A DNA stretch of 64,000 nt from Verrucomicrobiales bacterium (GCA_947478865.1 CANJXF010000002.1:1-64000), one strand, 5' to 3'. Counted from the stretch's first letter, positions 30,797 through 40,923 are shown. Made by a program: numbers and translations. Notes: a model not told the origin generated them from the letters alone.

Positions 30797-31921
30797 ATGA
30801 ACCCCCTCGCCACCAAAATCAGGAATGAAATAGAGTTGCGCGGTTCCATCCCGTTCGCCCGTTTCATGGAATTGGCGCTTTATGCGCCTGGCGAGGGCTA
30901 CTACGAAACCCAGCAGCAGATCGGCCGCTCAGGAGACTTCATCACCAGTGTCAGCGTCGGCAGTTTGTTTGGCGAACTATTGGCCTTTCAATTTGCAGAA
31001 TGGTTTGAAGCAGCTCTCCACACAACTGCGGCTTCCCAACTATCTTCCGACAAGACTCCTCTGTTCCAAATCGTGGAATCCGGCGCGCACGACGGCAAAC
31101 TGGCAGGCGATGTTTTGAGCTTCCTTAGTGCAAATCGCCCTGAACTATTCCAACGCTTGGAGTACTGCATTATTGAACCGTCGGTCTTGCGGCAAGTCTG
31201 GCAAACGAAGACGCTGAAGCGCTTTCCAAATGTAAAGTGGATCAATGATTTGTCCGCCCTTTCCGCTGCCGGAATTAATCCGATGAATCGAATCTTTTTT
31301 TCCAACGAGCTTTTTGATGCCATGCCGGTATATCGCTTCGGTTGGGACGCGAAGACGAAATCGTGGTTCGAATGGGCAGTTGGCTGGGACGGAGATAAAT
31401 TTGTCTGGAAACGGGCTCTAGAAAATCAGCGGTCGGCTGTGCCTTTCCCGAAAGTCGACCCAGCATTGCTAGAAGTCTTGCCAGATGAATTTACGACCGA
31501 AGTTTGCCCGTTAGCGATTGAATGGTGGACTGAAGCTGCGAGGTTGTTGCATCGAGGCAAAATGATCGCGATTGACTATGGATTGCTCGCGGAAGAATTT
31601 TTTGTACCCGAAAGGAGCGGTGGAACACTGCGCGCCATTTCCCGTCACCATGCGAACACCGAATTGCTTTCAAACCCCGGCGAGCAGGATATCACGGCGC
31701 ATGTGAACTTTGGCGCGCTGAAAACGGCTGGAGAAAATGTGGGCTTACAAACCGATGCACTTTTGCCGCAGTCTCGGTTCTTAACTGAAATTGTCGGACG
31801 TGGATTAAAAATGAGCGGCGAGTTCGCTCAATGGGACTCTGTACAGCGCCGACAATTTCAGACGTTGACGCATCCAGAACATTTTGGCCGAGCCTTTCGC
31901 GTCCTGGTTCAATCACGTTGA
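30797..31921 (+). CDS. SAM-dependent methyltransferase, MidA/NDUFAF7 family
   Basis: IPFARFMELALYAPGEGYYETQQQIGRSGDFITSVSVGSLFGELLA. Confidence 0.9.
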   Translation: MNPLATKIRNEIELRGSIPFARFMELALYAPGEGYYETQQQIGRSGDFITSVSVGSLFGELLAFQFAEWFEAALHTTAASQLSSDKTPLFQIVESGAHDGKLAGDVLSFLSANRPELFQRLEYCIIEPSVLRQVWQTKTLKRFPNVKWINDLSALSAAGINPMNRIFFSNELFDAMPVYRFGWDAKTKSWFEWAVGWDGDKFVWKRALENQRSAVPFPKVDPALLEVLPDEFTTEVCPLAIEWWTEAARLLHRGKMIAIDYGLLAEEFFVPERSGGTLRAISRHHANTELLSNPGEQDITAHVNFGALKTAGENVGLQTDALLPQSRFLTEIVGRGLKMSGEFAQWDSVQRRQFQTLTHPEHFGRAFRVLVQSR

Positions 31922-32220
31922 GGGTTTTTTGGTTTTAGCGAGACGACCGTCGCGCCCCAGCCTCCAAGCATGGGATTGGCGAGTGTGAATGAAATCACTT
32001 CGGAGTGTCTTGCGAGAATGGCATGCACGCTGCGCCGCAAATTGCCGATTCCCTTACCATGAATGATCCTGATCTGTAGAATGCCGCGTTCCTGGCACGC
32101 CTCCAGATAAGTCGGGATCAAGTCGCCAAGCTCCTTCGGCTTGAACGTGTGCAAATCCAAAACGCCGTCGATCGGAAGGTTTACGGGTTCTTCGTGTTCT
32201 GAGGGTTCGAAGGCGTTCAC
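31909..32220 (-). CDS. Smr (MutS2 C-terminal) domain protein
   Basis: LDLHTFKPKELGDLIPTYLEACQERGILQIRIIHGKGIGNLRRSV. Confidence 0.88.
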   Translation of the reverse strand: MNAFEPSEHEEPVNLPIDGVLDLHTFKPKELGDLIPTYLEACQERGILQIRIIHGKGIGNLRRSVHAILARHSEVISFTLANPMLGGWGATVVSLKPKNPQRD

Positions 32221-32247
32221 GTTGAAAACCTAGCTGAAACCCGCAAA

Positions 32248-32280
32248 CAAAAAAGGCGTGAAATCTTTCGATTTCACGCC
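32248..32280 (-). terminator. Intrinsic terminator downstream of the RRM gene
   Basis: Perfect 11-bp stem ggcgtgaaatc-tttc-gatttcacgcc (32255-32280), U-tract on minus strand. Confidence 0.88.
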
Positions 32281-32297
32281 TGCGTTAAAAATTTAGA

Positions 32298-32645
32298 TTA
32301 GTAACGGTTGCTGCGTTCACGGCGATCGCCGCCACCGCCGCCATAACCGCCGCCGGAGCGACCACCGCCGCCGCCGCCGCCGGAGCGAGCAGGACGATCT
32401 TCGCGAGGACGTGCTTCGTTGACTGTGAGGTCGCGACCATCAACGCTTTTGCCGTTGAGTGCTTCGACTGCTGCGTCGGCTTCTTGTTTGGACGCCATGG
32501 TGACGAAACCAAAGCCACGAGGGCGACCGGTTTCGCGATCCATCATCAAATTGACTTCGGTGACGGTGCCGTGTGCGGCGAAAAGATCTTGCAGATCATT
32601 TTGCGTGGTGTTGAAGGAAAGATTTCCTACGAATAATTTACTCAT
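32298..32645 (-). CDS. RRM RNA-binding protein with Gly-rich tail
   Basis: [52 protein letters not shown] tail. Confidence 0.95.
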   Translation of the reverse strand: MSKLFVGNLSFNTTQNDLQDLFAAHGTVTEVNLMMDRETGRPRGFGFVTMASKQEADAAVEALNGKSVDGRDLTVNEARPREDRPARSGGGGGGGRSGGGYGGGGGDRRERSNRY

Positions 32646-32818
32646 GATGACTTTCTGTTTTAGACTGACTGGATTTCTGGGACCGTTCCCGACTATCGGG
32701 TTTCAAATCATCAATGAAGAAATTTTCAACTGAAGACTTACCATGCCTGAAATAACCATTACATCTGGCGGCAACATGACAGGTTGAATTGGGAATGCAA
32801 ATAGTTTTCTGATGTATT

Positions 32819-32887
32819 TGATTCAGGCAAAAGCCGAAAGGCTGGACGGAGCCAAAGGGTTAAGCCATCTTTTCCCCCGATGAATCA
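32819..32887 (+). ncRNA. Candidate structured leader / riboswitch-like element before folE
   Basis: Closing stem tgattca (32819-32825) / tgaatca (32881-32887) includes the folE ATG; inner agcc-gaaa-ggct hairpin; ggcaaa...ggacg core. Confidence 0.35.
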
Positions 32888-33455
32888 GATTGAGGAGATG
32901 GCAAAATTGGTCGAAAAACAGATCCAAATGCTCGGTGAAGATACCAACCGAGACGGATTGAAGCGGACTCCGATGCGCGTCGCGGAATCGCTCAAATTCT
33001 TAACCCAAGGTTACGAAGCGAATCCCAAAACCATATTGAACGACGCTCTTTTTGAAGTGGATTCCGACGAAATGGTAATCGTCAAGGACATCGATTTTTA
33101 CAGCTTGTGCGAGCACCACATGCTGCCTTTTTTTGGGAAATGTCACATCGCTTATCTGCCTAAGGGAAAAGTAATCGGGCTCTCCAAGTTGCCACGGTTG
33201 GTTGACGTTTACGCGCGTCGGCTGCAAGTGCAGGAACGGATGACCCAGGAAATCGCGGGAACCATCCGTGACTTGATCAATGCCGATGGCGTCGGCGTGG
33301 TCATCGAGGCACAACATCTTTGCATGATGATGCGAGGCGTGGAAAAACAGAATTCTTATGCCATCACTTCAACGATGTTGGGGCGTTTTCGTGAGGATGC
33401 CCGGACGCGCATGGAATTTTTGGAACTCATCCGCCACCGACGCAATGGAGGCTGA
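32880..33455 (+). CDS. folE: GTP cyclohydrolase I
   Basis: [53 protein letters not shown]. Confidence 0.97.
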   Translation: MNQIEEMAKLVEKQIQMLGEDTNRDGLKRTPMRVAESLKFLTQGYEANPKTILNDALFEVDSDEMVIVKDIDFYSLCEHHMLPFFGKCHIAYLPKGKVIGLSKLPRLVDVYARRLQVQERMTQEIAGTIRDLINADGVGVVIEAQHLCMMMRGVEKQNSYAITSTMLGRFREDARTRMEFLELIRHRRNGG

Positions 33456-33908
33456 TTATTCCCGCAGTTTTGAATCGATGATAATTGTCACCGGACCGTC
33501 GTTGATCAGGGCGATTTTCATGTCCGCGCCGAATTCCCCGGTCTGAATCGCTCGACCCAAATCTAATGTGAGCCGGGTAATAAATTCCTCGTAAATCGGA
33601 ATCGCAATTTCAGGACGGGCCGATCGAATGTATGAAGGGCGATTTCCCTTCTTCGTGCTCGCAAGCAAAGTGAATTGGCTGACCAGCAGGATTTCGCCTG
33701 CAACATCCTGTACGGAATGATTCATCACGCCACTTTCGTCTTCGAAAATTCGCAGGCGAACTAATTTCCCGCTGAGCCACTCAATATCATCCCCTCTGTC
33801 GGTTTCTTCAATCGCGATCAAAACCAGCAATCCACACTGGATTGAGCTTTTCACCGATCCATTAATCGTCACGCTCGCCTGCGAAACGCGTTGAACAACC
33901 GCTCTCAT
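33456..33908 (-). CDS. dtd: D-aminoacyl-tRNA deacylase
   Basis: MRAVVQRVSQASVTINGSVKSSIQCGLLVLIAIE; LLVSQFTLLASTKKGNRPSYIRSARPE. Confidence 0.96.
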   Translation of the reverse strand: MRAVVQRVSQASVTINGSVKSSIQCGLLVLIAIEETDRGDDIEWLSGKLVRLRIFEDESGVMNHSVQDVAGEILLVSQFTLLASTKKGNRPSYIRSARPEIAIPIYEEFITRLTLDLGRAIQTGEFGADMKIALINDGPVTIIIDSKLRE

Positions 33909-34303
33909 TGCGGCAGATGGCGGAGTAAACCTTCGATGCTTCTGCGCTCCTTTTTCGTGGGGCGGCCACTTCCCTTCGGGCGAAAGGCGAACGGCTGAAA
34001 AAACTTTTCCTTTGCCCTTAAATATTCAGCAGGCGGAGTGAGGTCCTCGAGGAATTGTGAAACTAGTTTTGCACTTACCCGCTTTTCCAGCGGAGCAATT
34101 GCTTTGACCGTTCGCCGGATTTCTCCGACGAGGACCTGAATGATGTCGCCGGATTTTACGGTGCGGGAAGCTTTTGCCGGTTGACCGTTGAGTTGAACTT
34201 TGCCTGTGGCGCAGGCGTCGGTGGCCAAGCTGCGTGATTTGAAAAGGCGCACCGCCCAAAGCCATTTGTCGATTCGGACCGATTCGACCGGCGACTGCAT
34301 CAC
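33905..34303 (-). CDS. S4-domain RNA-binding protein (Hsp15-like)
   Basis: VRIDKWLWAVRLFKSRSLATDACATGKVQLNGQPAKASRTVKSGD. Confidence 0.9.
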   Translation of the reverse strand: MMQSPVESVRIDKWLWAVRLFKSRSLATDACATGKVQLNGQPAKASRTVKSGDIIQVLVGEIRRTVKAIAPLEKRVSAKLVSQFLEDLTPPAEYLRAKEKFFQPFAFRPKGSGRPTKKERRSIEGLLRHLPQ

Positions 34304-34872
34304 TCTTCGACTGGTTCCGCGGACGGGCGCTGTTCTTCCGGTTGAGGACCACGAGATGGGTCACGCGATTGTTCACGGTCGCGTGGCTGTTCCCGTCTTG
34401 CGGAATCCCGTGCCCGTTGCAATACCGACAAAGACCGTCTCAGCATTTCGATTTCTTTTTCATCACCAATCTGCTGGCGCTGGGCATCGTCGAGAATTTC
34501 TAAAACTTCTTCCAGTTCGCGCAACGATTCTTTCAAGGCGCGGATAACATCCTCGACTTGCTCAATCGCTTGAACAATCGGCGAACCAGGAATCCTGGGG
34601 TGATGCGGCGCGGGCTGATGCGGTTGATGGATGCGCTGTTGAAATTGAGGCGGCGGACGGTGCGGAGCAAGCGCGGGCGTTTCCGTCGCGGGCGAAGGAA
34701 CGGGCTGCTCACCCGAATCCGGAACAGGCGCGCCGGGTTGGGGCGTGCCGGCCATTGGCTCGCGATTTCCCCTCGGGCGACGCTGACCCCCACGACGCCT
34801 TGACCCTGAGCGGCGCCGATTAGGGCGAGGTTCGCTCGGACCCTGCTGTGACTCTCCAGTTTGTTCGTTCAT
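34300..34872 (-). CDS. Low-complexity Arg/Pro/Gln-rich hypothetical protein
   Basis: ORF in tight order with the S4 gene; RRRSGSRRRGGQRRPRG N-terminus. Confidence 0.6.
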   Translation of the reverse strand: MNEQTGESQQGPSEPRPNRRRSGSRRRGGQRRPRGNREPMAGTPQPGAPVPDSGEQPVPSPATETPALAPHRPPPQFQQRIHQPHQPAPHHPRIPGSPIVQAIEQVEDVIRALKESLRELEEVLEILDDAQRQQIGDEKEIEMLRRSLSVLQRARDSARREQPRDREQSRDPSRGPQPEEQRPSAEPVEE

Positions 34873-34956
34873 TCTGCGGTAACTTTTAACAAGTTATTTT
34901 GGTCAACTTGCCCGTCGCCATGCCAAAAGCAATCTCGAATTGGAAACGAGTTGCTT

Positions 34957-36024
34957 TCAAAAGAGAGTCAGCTGCGGGCCGGGTGGAATGCGGAAAGCCG
35001 CCGACGAAATCGGTAAGGTCCCGGCGCGATCAAAGCCAGCTTTCCGGCAGGCGACCGAAAACATCTGATGCATTTGCTCGGCAAAAACTCCGTCCCCTCT
35101 CATGCGAGAGCCAAAATTTGGATCGTTCAGTTTTCCTCCGCGCATCGCTCGAATGCGATTCAACACCTTTTCTTTGCGATCAGGGAAGTGCAACCCAAGC
35201 CATTCTTCAAAAAGCGGGCTCACGGCGTAGGGAAGTCGCACTGGAACATATCCTGCCGATTGCGCTCCCGCCTCCCGCGCGGCTTTGATAATCGAAGGTA
35301 TTTCGTGATCGGTTAATCCAGGAATGACCGGCGCAACCATAACGTTGACGAACACGCCGGCATCTCGGAGTTCACTGATTGCCGCCAGCCGATGTTTTGG
35401 CAACGAGGCGCGCGGTTCCAGCTTTGGACCGAGCTTCTCGTCGAGAGTCGTCACAGAAATGTTCACCCGTATGGCGTTAAATCTCGCCAATTCGCGGTAC
35501 AAGTCCAGATCACGAGTAACCAGGAAATTTTTTGTGATGATGGCAACCGGATTTCGAAATTCAACCAGCACCTCCAAACAGCGTCGGGTTAACAGAAGCT
35601 TGCGTTCAATCGGCTGATAACAATCTGTGACTCCGCTCATGACGATCGTTTGCGGTTTCCATTTGCGGGAGGAGAGCTCCTTCCGCAACAACTCCGGCAA
35701 ATTCTCTTTCACCATGATTTTGGTTTCGAAATCCAGCCCTGCGGAAAAGCCCAGATACTCGTGCGTCGGACGTGCGAAACAATAAATGCAACCATGTTCA
35801 CAGCCACGATATGGATTAATGCTCGCTTCGAATCCGACATCCGGACTGTTGTTGTAATTGATCGCAGTCTGGGACAAATCGCGCAGGAAAACCGTCTTGG
35901 GCGCAGAGTCCTCCTCGGGATTCCAGTCCGCGTCCCGTTCGAGATGAATCACCTCAAATCGGTTCGCCGGATTACTCGCCGCCCCTCGTCCCTTGATTGA
36001 AGTTGGCGCATCGCTCACGCGCAC
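34957..36024 (-). CDS. PA0069-family radical SAM protein (SPL-like)
   Basis: NPYRGCEHGCIYCFARPTHEYLGFSAGLDFETKI. Confidence 0.93.
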   Translation of the reverse strand: MRVSDAPTSIKGRGAASNPANRFEVIHLERDADWNPEEDSAPKTVFLRDLSQTAINYNNSPDVGFEASINPYRGCEHGCIYCFARPTHEYLGFSAGLDFETKIMVKENLPELLRKELSSRKWKPQTIVMSGVTDCYQPIERKLLLTRRCLEVLVEFRNPVAIITKNFLVTRDLDLYRELARFNAIRVNISVTTLDEKLGPKLEPRASLPKHRLAAISELRDAGVFVNVMVAPVIPGLTDHEIPSIIKAAREAGAQSAGYVPVRLPYAVSPLFEEWLGLHFPDRKEKVLNRIRAMRGGKLNDPNFGSRMRGDGVFAEQMHQMFSVACRKAGFDRAGTLPISSAAFRIPPGPQLTLF

Positions 36025-36082
36025 AAACTATCACATTATTTTCTGTCGAGATGAAGTAATTCGAAGCACGATGGCTCGAGCC

Positions 36083-37015
36083 TTATCTTAATGAATCCAA
36101 TGAACTCGCCTGGAGAAATTGCAAAAACGTCTTGTGCTTGTTGAGCACTTCGTCGTGCGACAGTTCAGTAAAGATAAAGTTCAGCCGGTGTTTTCGAAGT
36201 TCCTCTGCCGTAATCGCCATTTCCTCCGCCGAGAAAAAGGGCGCTTTCTCTTGTTTCAAGTTACTGATCAGATTTTCTGTCTCCTGCTTCGTCCCTCCTT
36301 TCGCCGTGTAGATGTTGATCAGGCGACCATTCGAATTCTTAAACCAGGTTTGGAACCTGTCCGTTTTTCCATAAAGTGCATCGAAGAGCCAGACTTCCTG
36401 AATTGAAGACGTCATCCCGCCGACCGATAAGATCGATGAGATCACCTGATATCCTCCGCTATGACCGGATAGAATTATTCTTCCGATCGCGCATTTTTTG
36501 AACCGCTCTTGTTTTTGGAGCGTTTTCATTACCTCGGTCATAAATCTCTTGAACCCGTCCGGGTCTTCCAGTTTTCCTCCGAACGAATCGGGCGCGTTCC
36601 TTGGCCCTTGCGGCACAATCAGGATTGCGTTCTTCTCACTCGCCACCATTTGCTCGGGCAATTCGTAATGCCGCAAAACATTGGTCACGTTGTTGTACCA
36701 ACCGTGAAAATGGACGACAAAATCAACTTTCGTCGCTGGCTGGAAATTCTTTGGAATAAAAATCGCCACCGTCTCATCTTGGTAATGGTCCGCCGCCGAG
36801 AAAAAATTGGTTTTGTAGCGATGGCCTTCGGTTCGACTCGGGTGTGGAAACGGAGCGTCAGGAAGATGCGTCAGCCACAGTTGGCCGATATTTTCGTAGG
36901 TCGAAACCGTCGTCTCAGACGTGGTTCGTTGTAAATGAGGTCTTTCGGATTGTCCGATGCACAGAGCGGAACCGGCGAGGACTATTAACCCGATAATCGA
37001 AAAACGTAGGTTCAT
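36083..37015 (-). CDS. Secreted alpha/beta-hydrolase-like protein
   Basis: Signal peptide; VDFVVHFHGWYNNV; IILSGHSGGYQV. Confidence 0.65.
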   Translation of the reverse strand: MNLRFSIIGLIVLAGSALCIGQSERPHLQRTTSETTVSTYENIGQLWLTHLPDAPFPHPSRTEGHRYKTNFFSAADHYQDETVAIFIPKNFQPATKVDFVVHFHGWYNNVTNVLRHYELPEQMVASEKNAILIVPQGPRNAPDSFGGKLEDPDGFKRFMTEVMKTLQKQERFKKCAIGRIILSGHSGGYQVISSILSVGGMTSSIQEVWLFDALYGKTDRFQTWFKNSNGRLINIYTAKGGTKQETENLISNLKQEKAPFFSAEEMAITAEELRKHRLNFIFTELSHDEVLNKHKTFLQFLQASSLDSLR

Positions 37016-37016
37016 C

Positions 37017-38201
37017 CTATTTTGATTTATGAAGCGACAGAATCGTGCCTGCGATGTGGCGAGTGCCGTTTCCGGTATTGAAATAGTAAACAACCAGGAT
37101 CCGATCTTTTGAAATCATGGTTGCCCAAGGATAACCGATGTCGGAGCCGCCTCCGTCCGTCCGCAGAATAATCTCCTCCGCCGTTTTAGCGTTCGCGCAC
37201 TCGGGATCCAAGACCCGCGCCCGGATTCCAAACGGCTCGTGACGATAGCCATAGACCAGCAAAACACGATTATCCGGCAACCGGAGCGCGTAGTGCGGGT
37301 GACCCTGGAATCCCGCATCGATCCACGGCAGGAAACTTTTTCCACCATCGATTGACCGCGCGATCACCGTGTGATCATCAAAATTTGCCGTGCGCATGAA
37401 TGCCACGAGATCGCCTTTGGGTGTCTGGTAAAGTGACGTTTCATTGAACAACACCGCGTTATCTTTTGCGACGGGACAGGAATAATTCCATGTTGTGCCC
37501 TTATCCGATGAAATCATGAGGTGCGTTTCCGATTTTCGCGGCGCGATTTCCGTGTTGGCGGCAACGACCCAATAAAGTTTTCCTTCCCGGCCTTCACACA
37601 TGGCTCCGCGGTTATAGGAAGGAGTAGGCTTGCCGAAAACATCCAGGCTTGCGATGCCCGGGGTCGGCGGAGGAATAATCGGGCCTTCCCACGAATGTCC
37701 GCCATCTTTGGAGCGAACCATGTAGCCGCCCAGAAAACAGAAAGCATCGTGACGAAGCGTGTTGGTCAATTTTGCAGCGACGTTCGCCTGGAGCAAGGCC
37801 CATCCGTAGCTGGAGCACAGAATGGAGTTATCCCGCAGTTGCAACATGCATGGGTCTTGGGATCCGCCAAATGGATGCGCGAAAATCAGCTCGGGTTCCT
37901 GGCTCCAGGTGCGGCCACCGTCTTTGGAGCGGACCGAAACCAAATAACTATTCGGGTCAGTGTGGGTGGTGTTTTTTTCACCGAAAAAACGGCGCTCCGG
38001 AGCGCGGCGAAATGCAACCAACAACTCGCCGTCGGGACGGCGAACAATGGATGGAAATGCGGCATGAAATCTATCGTCCTTGTAGATGACAATATCTTCA
38101 ACCTTCGCGATGCGTGCCGGCTTTTCTTCTTTGGCAAAACCGCGATGGGTTCCGGCGACAAGGGTGAGCAGAATTAAAACGGAAAAAACGTTCTTGCGCA
38201 T
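37017..38201 (-). CDS. Sialidase-family (BNR/Asp-box) secreted protein
   Basis: Asp-boxes SKDGGRTW, SKDGGHSW, SSDKGTTW, SIDGGKSF; signal peptide. Confidence 0.88.
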   Translation of the reverse strand: MRKNVFSVLILLTLVAGTHRGFAKEEKPARIAKVEDIVIYKDDRFHAAFPSIVRRPDGELLVAFRRAPERRFFGEKNTTHTDPNSYLVSVRSKDGGRTWSQEPELIFAHPFGGSQDPCMLQLRDNSILCSSYGWALLQANVAAKLTNTLRHDAFCFLGGYMVRSKDGGHSWEGPIIPPPTPGIASLDVFGKPTPSYNRGAMCEGREGKLYWVVAANTEIAPRKSETHLMISSDKGTTWNYSCPVAKDNAVLFNETSLYQTPKGDLVAFMRTANFDDHTVIARSIDGGKSFLPWIDAGFQGHPHYALRLPDNRVLLVYGYRHEPFGIRARVLDPECANAKTAEEIILRTDGGGSDIGYPWATMISKDRILVVYYFNTGNGTRHIAGTILSLHKSK

Positions 38202-38296
38202 CGCTCTTGAATGAAGCCTGGCGCGATTATCGGCAAGCAGAATATAGCCGCGTCAGCATCAATGGCCGCACCGCGATGCTCTTGCTTTCTGCGAAA

Positions 38297-38330
38297 GCAA
38301 AAAAAGGAGCATCCGCCACGGATGCTCCTT
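38297..38330 (-). terminator. Intrinsic terminator downstream of the peroxiredoxin gene
   Basis: aaggagcatccg-cca-cggatgctcctt (38304-38330), U-tract on minus strand. Confidence 0.85.
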
Positions 38331-38365
38331 GTAATCGGCAGGATGGAACCCGCGAATTTTTTCTA

Positions 38366-38845
38366 CTATTGCAAGTTCGCCAACGTTTCTTTGACCGCGT
38401 TGAAATCCGGCAAATCTTTGGGCGTCGGAGTTTGTTCTGCGTATTGCACCACGCCGGCTTTGTCGATGACGAAGGCCGCGCGCGCTGCCGTGTCCCCTAC
38501 TCCAGCGAGCATCGGGAAAACAACGTCATATTTCTTGATGACTTCCTTGTTCAAATCGCTGGCCAGCGTGAGGCTGATTTTTTCCTTCTGCGCCCAGGCT
38601 TCCAAGGCAAACGGCGTGTCAATGCTGATGGCGATGACATCCGCGTTCAAATCCGCATAAGCATTGATTCCGCCGCTGATGTCGCACAATTCTTGAGTGC
38701 AAACGCCGGTGAATGCCGCCGGAAAAAACAGCAGGACCGTGTTTTTCTTGCCGAAGTTATTGCTGAGTTTTACATCGACAAGGCCCGTCGCGTTTTTCGA
38801 TTTGAGCGTGAAATCAGGAGCTTGGGATCCAATTTTAATAGCCAT
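38366..38845 (-). CDS. Peroxiredoxin (AhpC/TSA-redoxin family)
   Basis: GSQAPDFTL...LLFFPAAFTGVCTQELCD. Confidence 0.93.
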   Translation of the reverse strand: MAIKIGSQAPDFTLKSKNATGLVDVKLSNNFGKKNTVLLFFPAAFTGVCTQELCDISGGINAYADLNADVIAISIDTPFALEAWAQKEKISLTLASDLNKEVIKKYDVVFPMLAGVGDTAARAAFVIDKAGVVQYAEQTPTPKDLPDFNAVKETLANLQ

Positions 38846-38926
38846 AGTAATTAATAGTTGCGATTGAGTTTCCGGTTTTAACGAGCTGCGTTTATAGGGC
38901 TTGGCAGCCGCTCTGTCAAACGAGGT

Positions 38927-39400
38927 TTACAGAGCCGCCAATACTTCGGCGACGTGTTCGTCGGGTTTTACCTTCGGCCAGATCTTTTTAATTTTGCCGT
39001 CAGGCCCGATAAGGAAGGTCACGCGATGGGTTCCCAGGTATTTTCGGCCCATGAAAGTTTTTTCACCCCAGACCCCGTAGTTCTGCACGATCTTTTTGTC
39101 GTCATCGGCCAGCAGCGCGAATGGAAGTTTGAATTTCTCGACAAATCTGTCGTGCGACTTGACGGAGTCGGTGCTCACGCCCAAAACAACGGCGCCGCGC
39201 TGTCGGAATTCCTCGAAGTGATCGCGAAAGGAGCAGGCTTCCTTGGTGCAACCGGGCGTGTCGTCTTTTGGGTAAAAATAGAGAATGACGTTTTGCCCTT
39301 TAAAATCGGCCAGGGAAATTTTTCCGCCACCACTGGTTGCGGTGGTAAACGTGGGAGCCTTGTCTCCTTCTTTAAGGGTGAGTTCTGGTTCTTTTGGCAT
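38927..39400 (-). CDS. bcp: Thioredoxin-dependent thiol peroxidase (BCP family)
   Basis: VILYFYPKDDTPGCTKEACSFRDHFEEF. Confidence 0.95.
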   Translation of the reverse strand: MPKEPELTLKEGDKAPTFTTATSGGGKISLADFKGQNVILYFYPKDDTPGCTKEACSFRDHFEEFRQRGAVVLGVSTDSVKSHDRFVEKFKLPFALLADDDKKIVQNYGVWGEKTFMGRKYLGTHRVTFLIGPDGKIKKIWPKVKPDEHVAEVLAAL

Positions 39401-39427
39401 AATGAAATTTAAAAGGTGAAATAGCAC

Positions 39428-40009
39428 TTACTGGTTTTTTGTCGCTGCGCTGACTGGACTGGCGCTGAGTTGCCGGATGCCATCGATAATGTAAATCACA
39501 AAAGAGAGCGTCGTGAAGAATGCCGCACTGAAAATCCAATAGCCAAGCACCTGCTCCGACCACTGGAGCAAGATCCATAGCACAACACCCATCTGGAAAA
39601 CGGTGGCAACTTTTCCGGCAATCCGAGGTCGCAGCGCCACCTTTCCGCACATGTGATGCACGATGAATATTCCAGTCGGCACCAGCACATCGCGGCTGAT
39701 GATCAGAACCGTCAGCCACAGCGGAATTCGCGTCAGGTAACCCTTTGAATCCAGACTGAGCAGGATGATCGCGGAAACCAAGAGGAGTTTATCGGCGAGC
39801 GGATCAAGAACCTTCCCCAACTCGCTCTTCTGGTTGTAGCGCCGCGCAATGTAACCATCCAAACCGTCCGAAATCGCCGCTAATGCAAACGAGATCATCG
39901 CAAAAACGCGGTTCCAATCGTCACCGCTGCGCATGTAGTAAAGCAGTTGCACGACAAAAACCGGGACCAACAGAATCCGCGCGATCGTAATTTTATTTGC
40001 CGTCGTCAT
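39428..40009 (-). CDS. pgsA: CDP-diacylglycerol--glycerol-3-phosphate 3-phosphatidyltransferase
   Basis: CDP-alcohol phosphotransferase motif SDGLDGYIARRYNQKSELGKVLDPLADK. Confidence 0.95.
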   Translation of the reverse strand: MTTANKITIARILLVPVFVVQLLYYMRSGDDWNRVFAMISFALAAISDGLDGYIARRYNQKSELGKVLDPLADKLLLVSAIILLSLDSKGYLTRIPLWLTVLIISRDVLVPTGIFIVHHMCGKVALRPRIAGKVATVFQMGVVLWILLQWSEQVLGYWIFSAAFFTTLSFVIYIIDGIRQLSASPVSAATKNQ

Positions 40010-40431
40010 GGCTTAAAAAGCTAACACCTCAACGCCTTACGTTCTTAATTTTAAAACCAGGCCAGGCATTCCGCGGCACAAGATGACCGCAACGAGGTTT
40101 CTTTTCCATCTGGAAATTCCAACAAACGCCGCCAGCCAAGTCATCGCAACAAATTTATGCCGTCCGCGGGGCCGCTGAAATGAGCATCCGCCGGCCAGGC
40201 CGACGAATTGCAGCGCCATGCTTATCGGACATTGCAAGGCTGGTAGGCGCATCGCCTGACCAGAAAGTAATCAATCTCCTGATTGTTGAAATGGCGGTGG
40301 TCGTTGAGTCTTTAGTTGGTGGCGGACACATCCTGCGCTGACGAGAAATCAGATGGTAATCTGAGTCGGGCCTCGGGTGTTGTGGCAACGCGGGCTGCCG
40401 GACGTCAAAACAAGCAAACAGAAAGGTAAAT

Positions 40432-40923
40432 ATGAAACTACGACGACAAAAAAAAGAAGAAGGAGCATTGGTTCCATTTACGCGCGGGGGACTGTTGTCT
40501 CCCTTCACCGAATTGAGCCGGATTCGCAGTGAGATCAACCGGTTCTTCGAAGATCCGTTCGCGATGACCTTGCCAACCACAACGCTTTTTGAGGGCTGGG
40601 AGCCGAGCGTGGATGTTTACGAAGATAAGGATAAGCTGACGGTCAAAGCGGAATTGCCGGGGATGAAAAAAGAAGAGATCGACGTTTCCCTGGTTGGAAA
40701 CACCCTGACGATTTCCGGGGAGCGCAAACACGAAGAGGAGCGAAAAGAAGGCGAGATGTATCGGGCTGAGCGCTACTTTGGCCGCTTCCAGCGCAGCATC
40801 CCCCTTTCCACCGCAGCAGATCCAAGCAAGATCGAGGCGAGTTACAAGGATGGGGTGTTGACCGTCACCTGTCCCAAGTCCGAAGAATTCAAAGCGAAAC
40901 AGATTCCAGTGAAGGCTTCATAA
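40432..40923 (+). CDS. Hsp20/alpha-crystallin small heat shock protein
   Basis: VDVYEDKDKLTVKAELPGMKKEEIDVSLVGNTLTISGERK. Confidence 0.96.
   Translation: MKLRRQKKEEGALVPFTRGGLLSPFTELSRIRSEINRFFEDPFAMTLPTTTLFEGWEPSVDVYEDKDKLTVKAELPGMKKEEIDVSLVGNTLTISGERKHEEERKEGEMYRAERYFGRFQRSIPLSTAADPSKIEASYKDGVLTVTCPKSEEFKAKQIPVKAS

Noticed and set aside
32320-32400. gcc/gcg-rich trinucleotide microsatellite
   Set aside because: Explained by the coding sequence for the Gly-rich tail; common in RRM proteins of this type
32285-32518. Ala/Val-rich 77-aa minus ORF
   Set aside because: Alternate frame of the Gly-rich tail of the RRM gene; trinucleotide GGC/GGT repeats create a false ORF
37521-38177. 218-aa + strand ORF
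   Set aside because: Antisense to the Asp-box protein
40030-40431. Possible CIRCE or sigma-32 control upstream of hsp20
   Set aside because: No TTAGCACTC-N9-GAGTGCTAA and no convincing sigma-32 boxes seen
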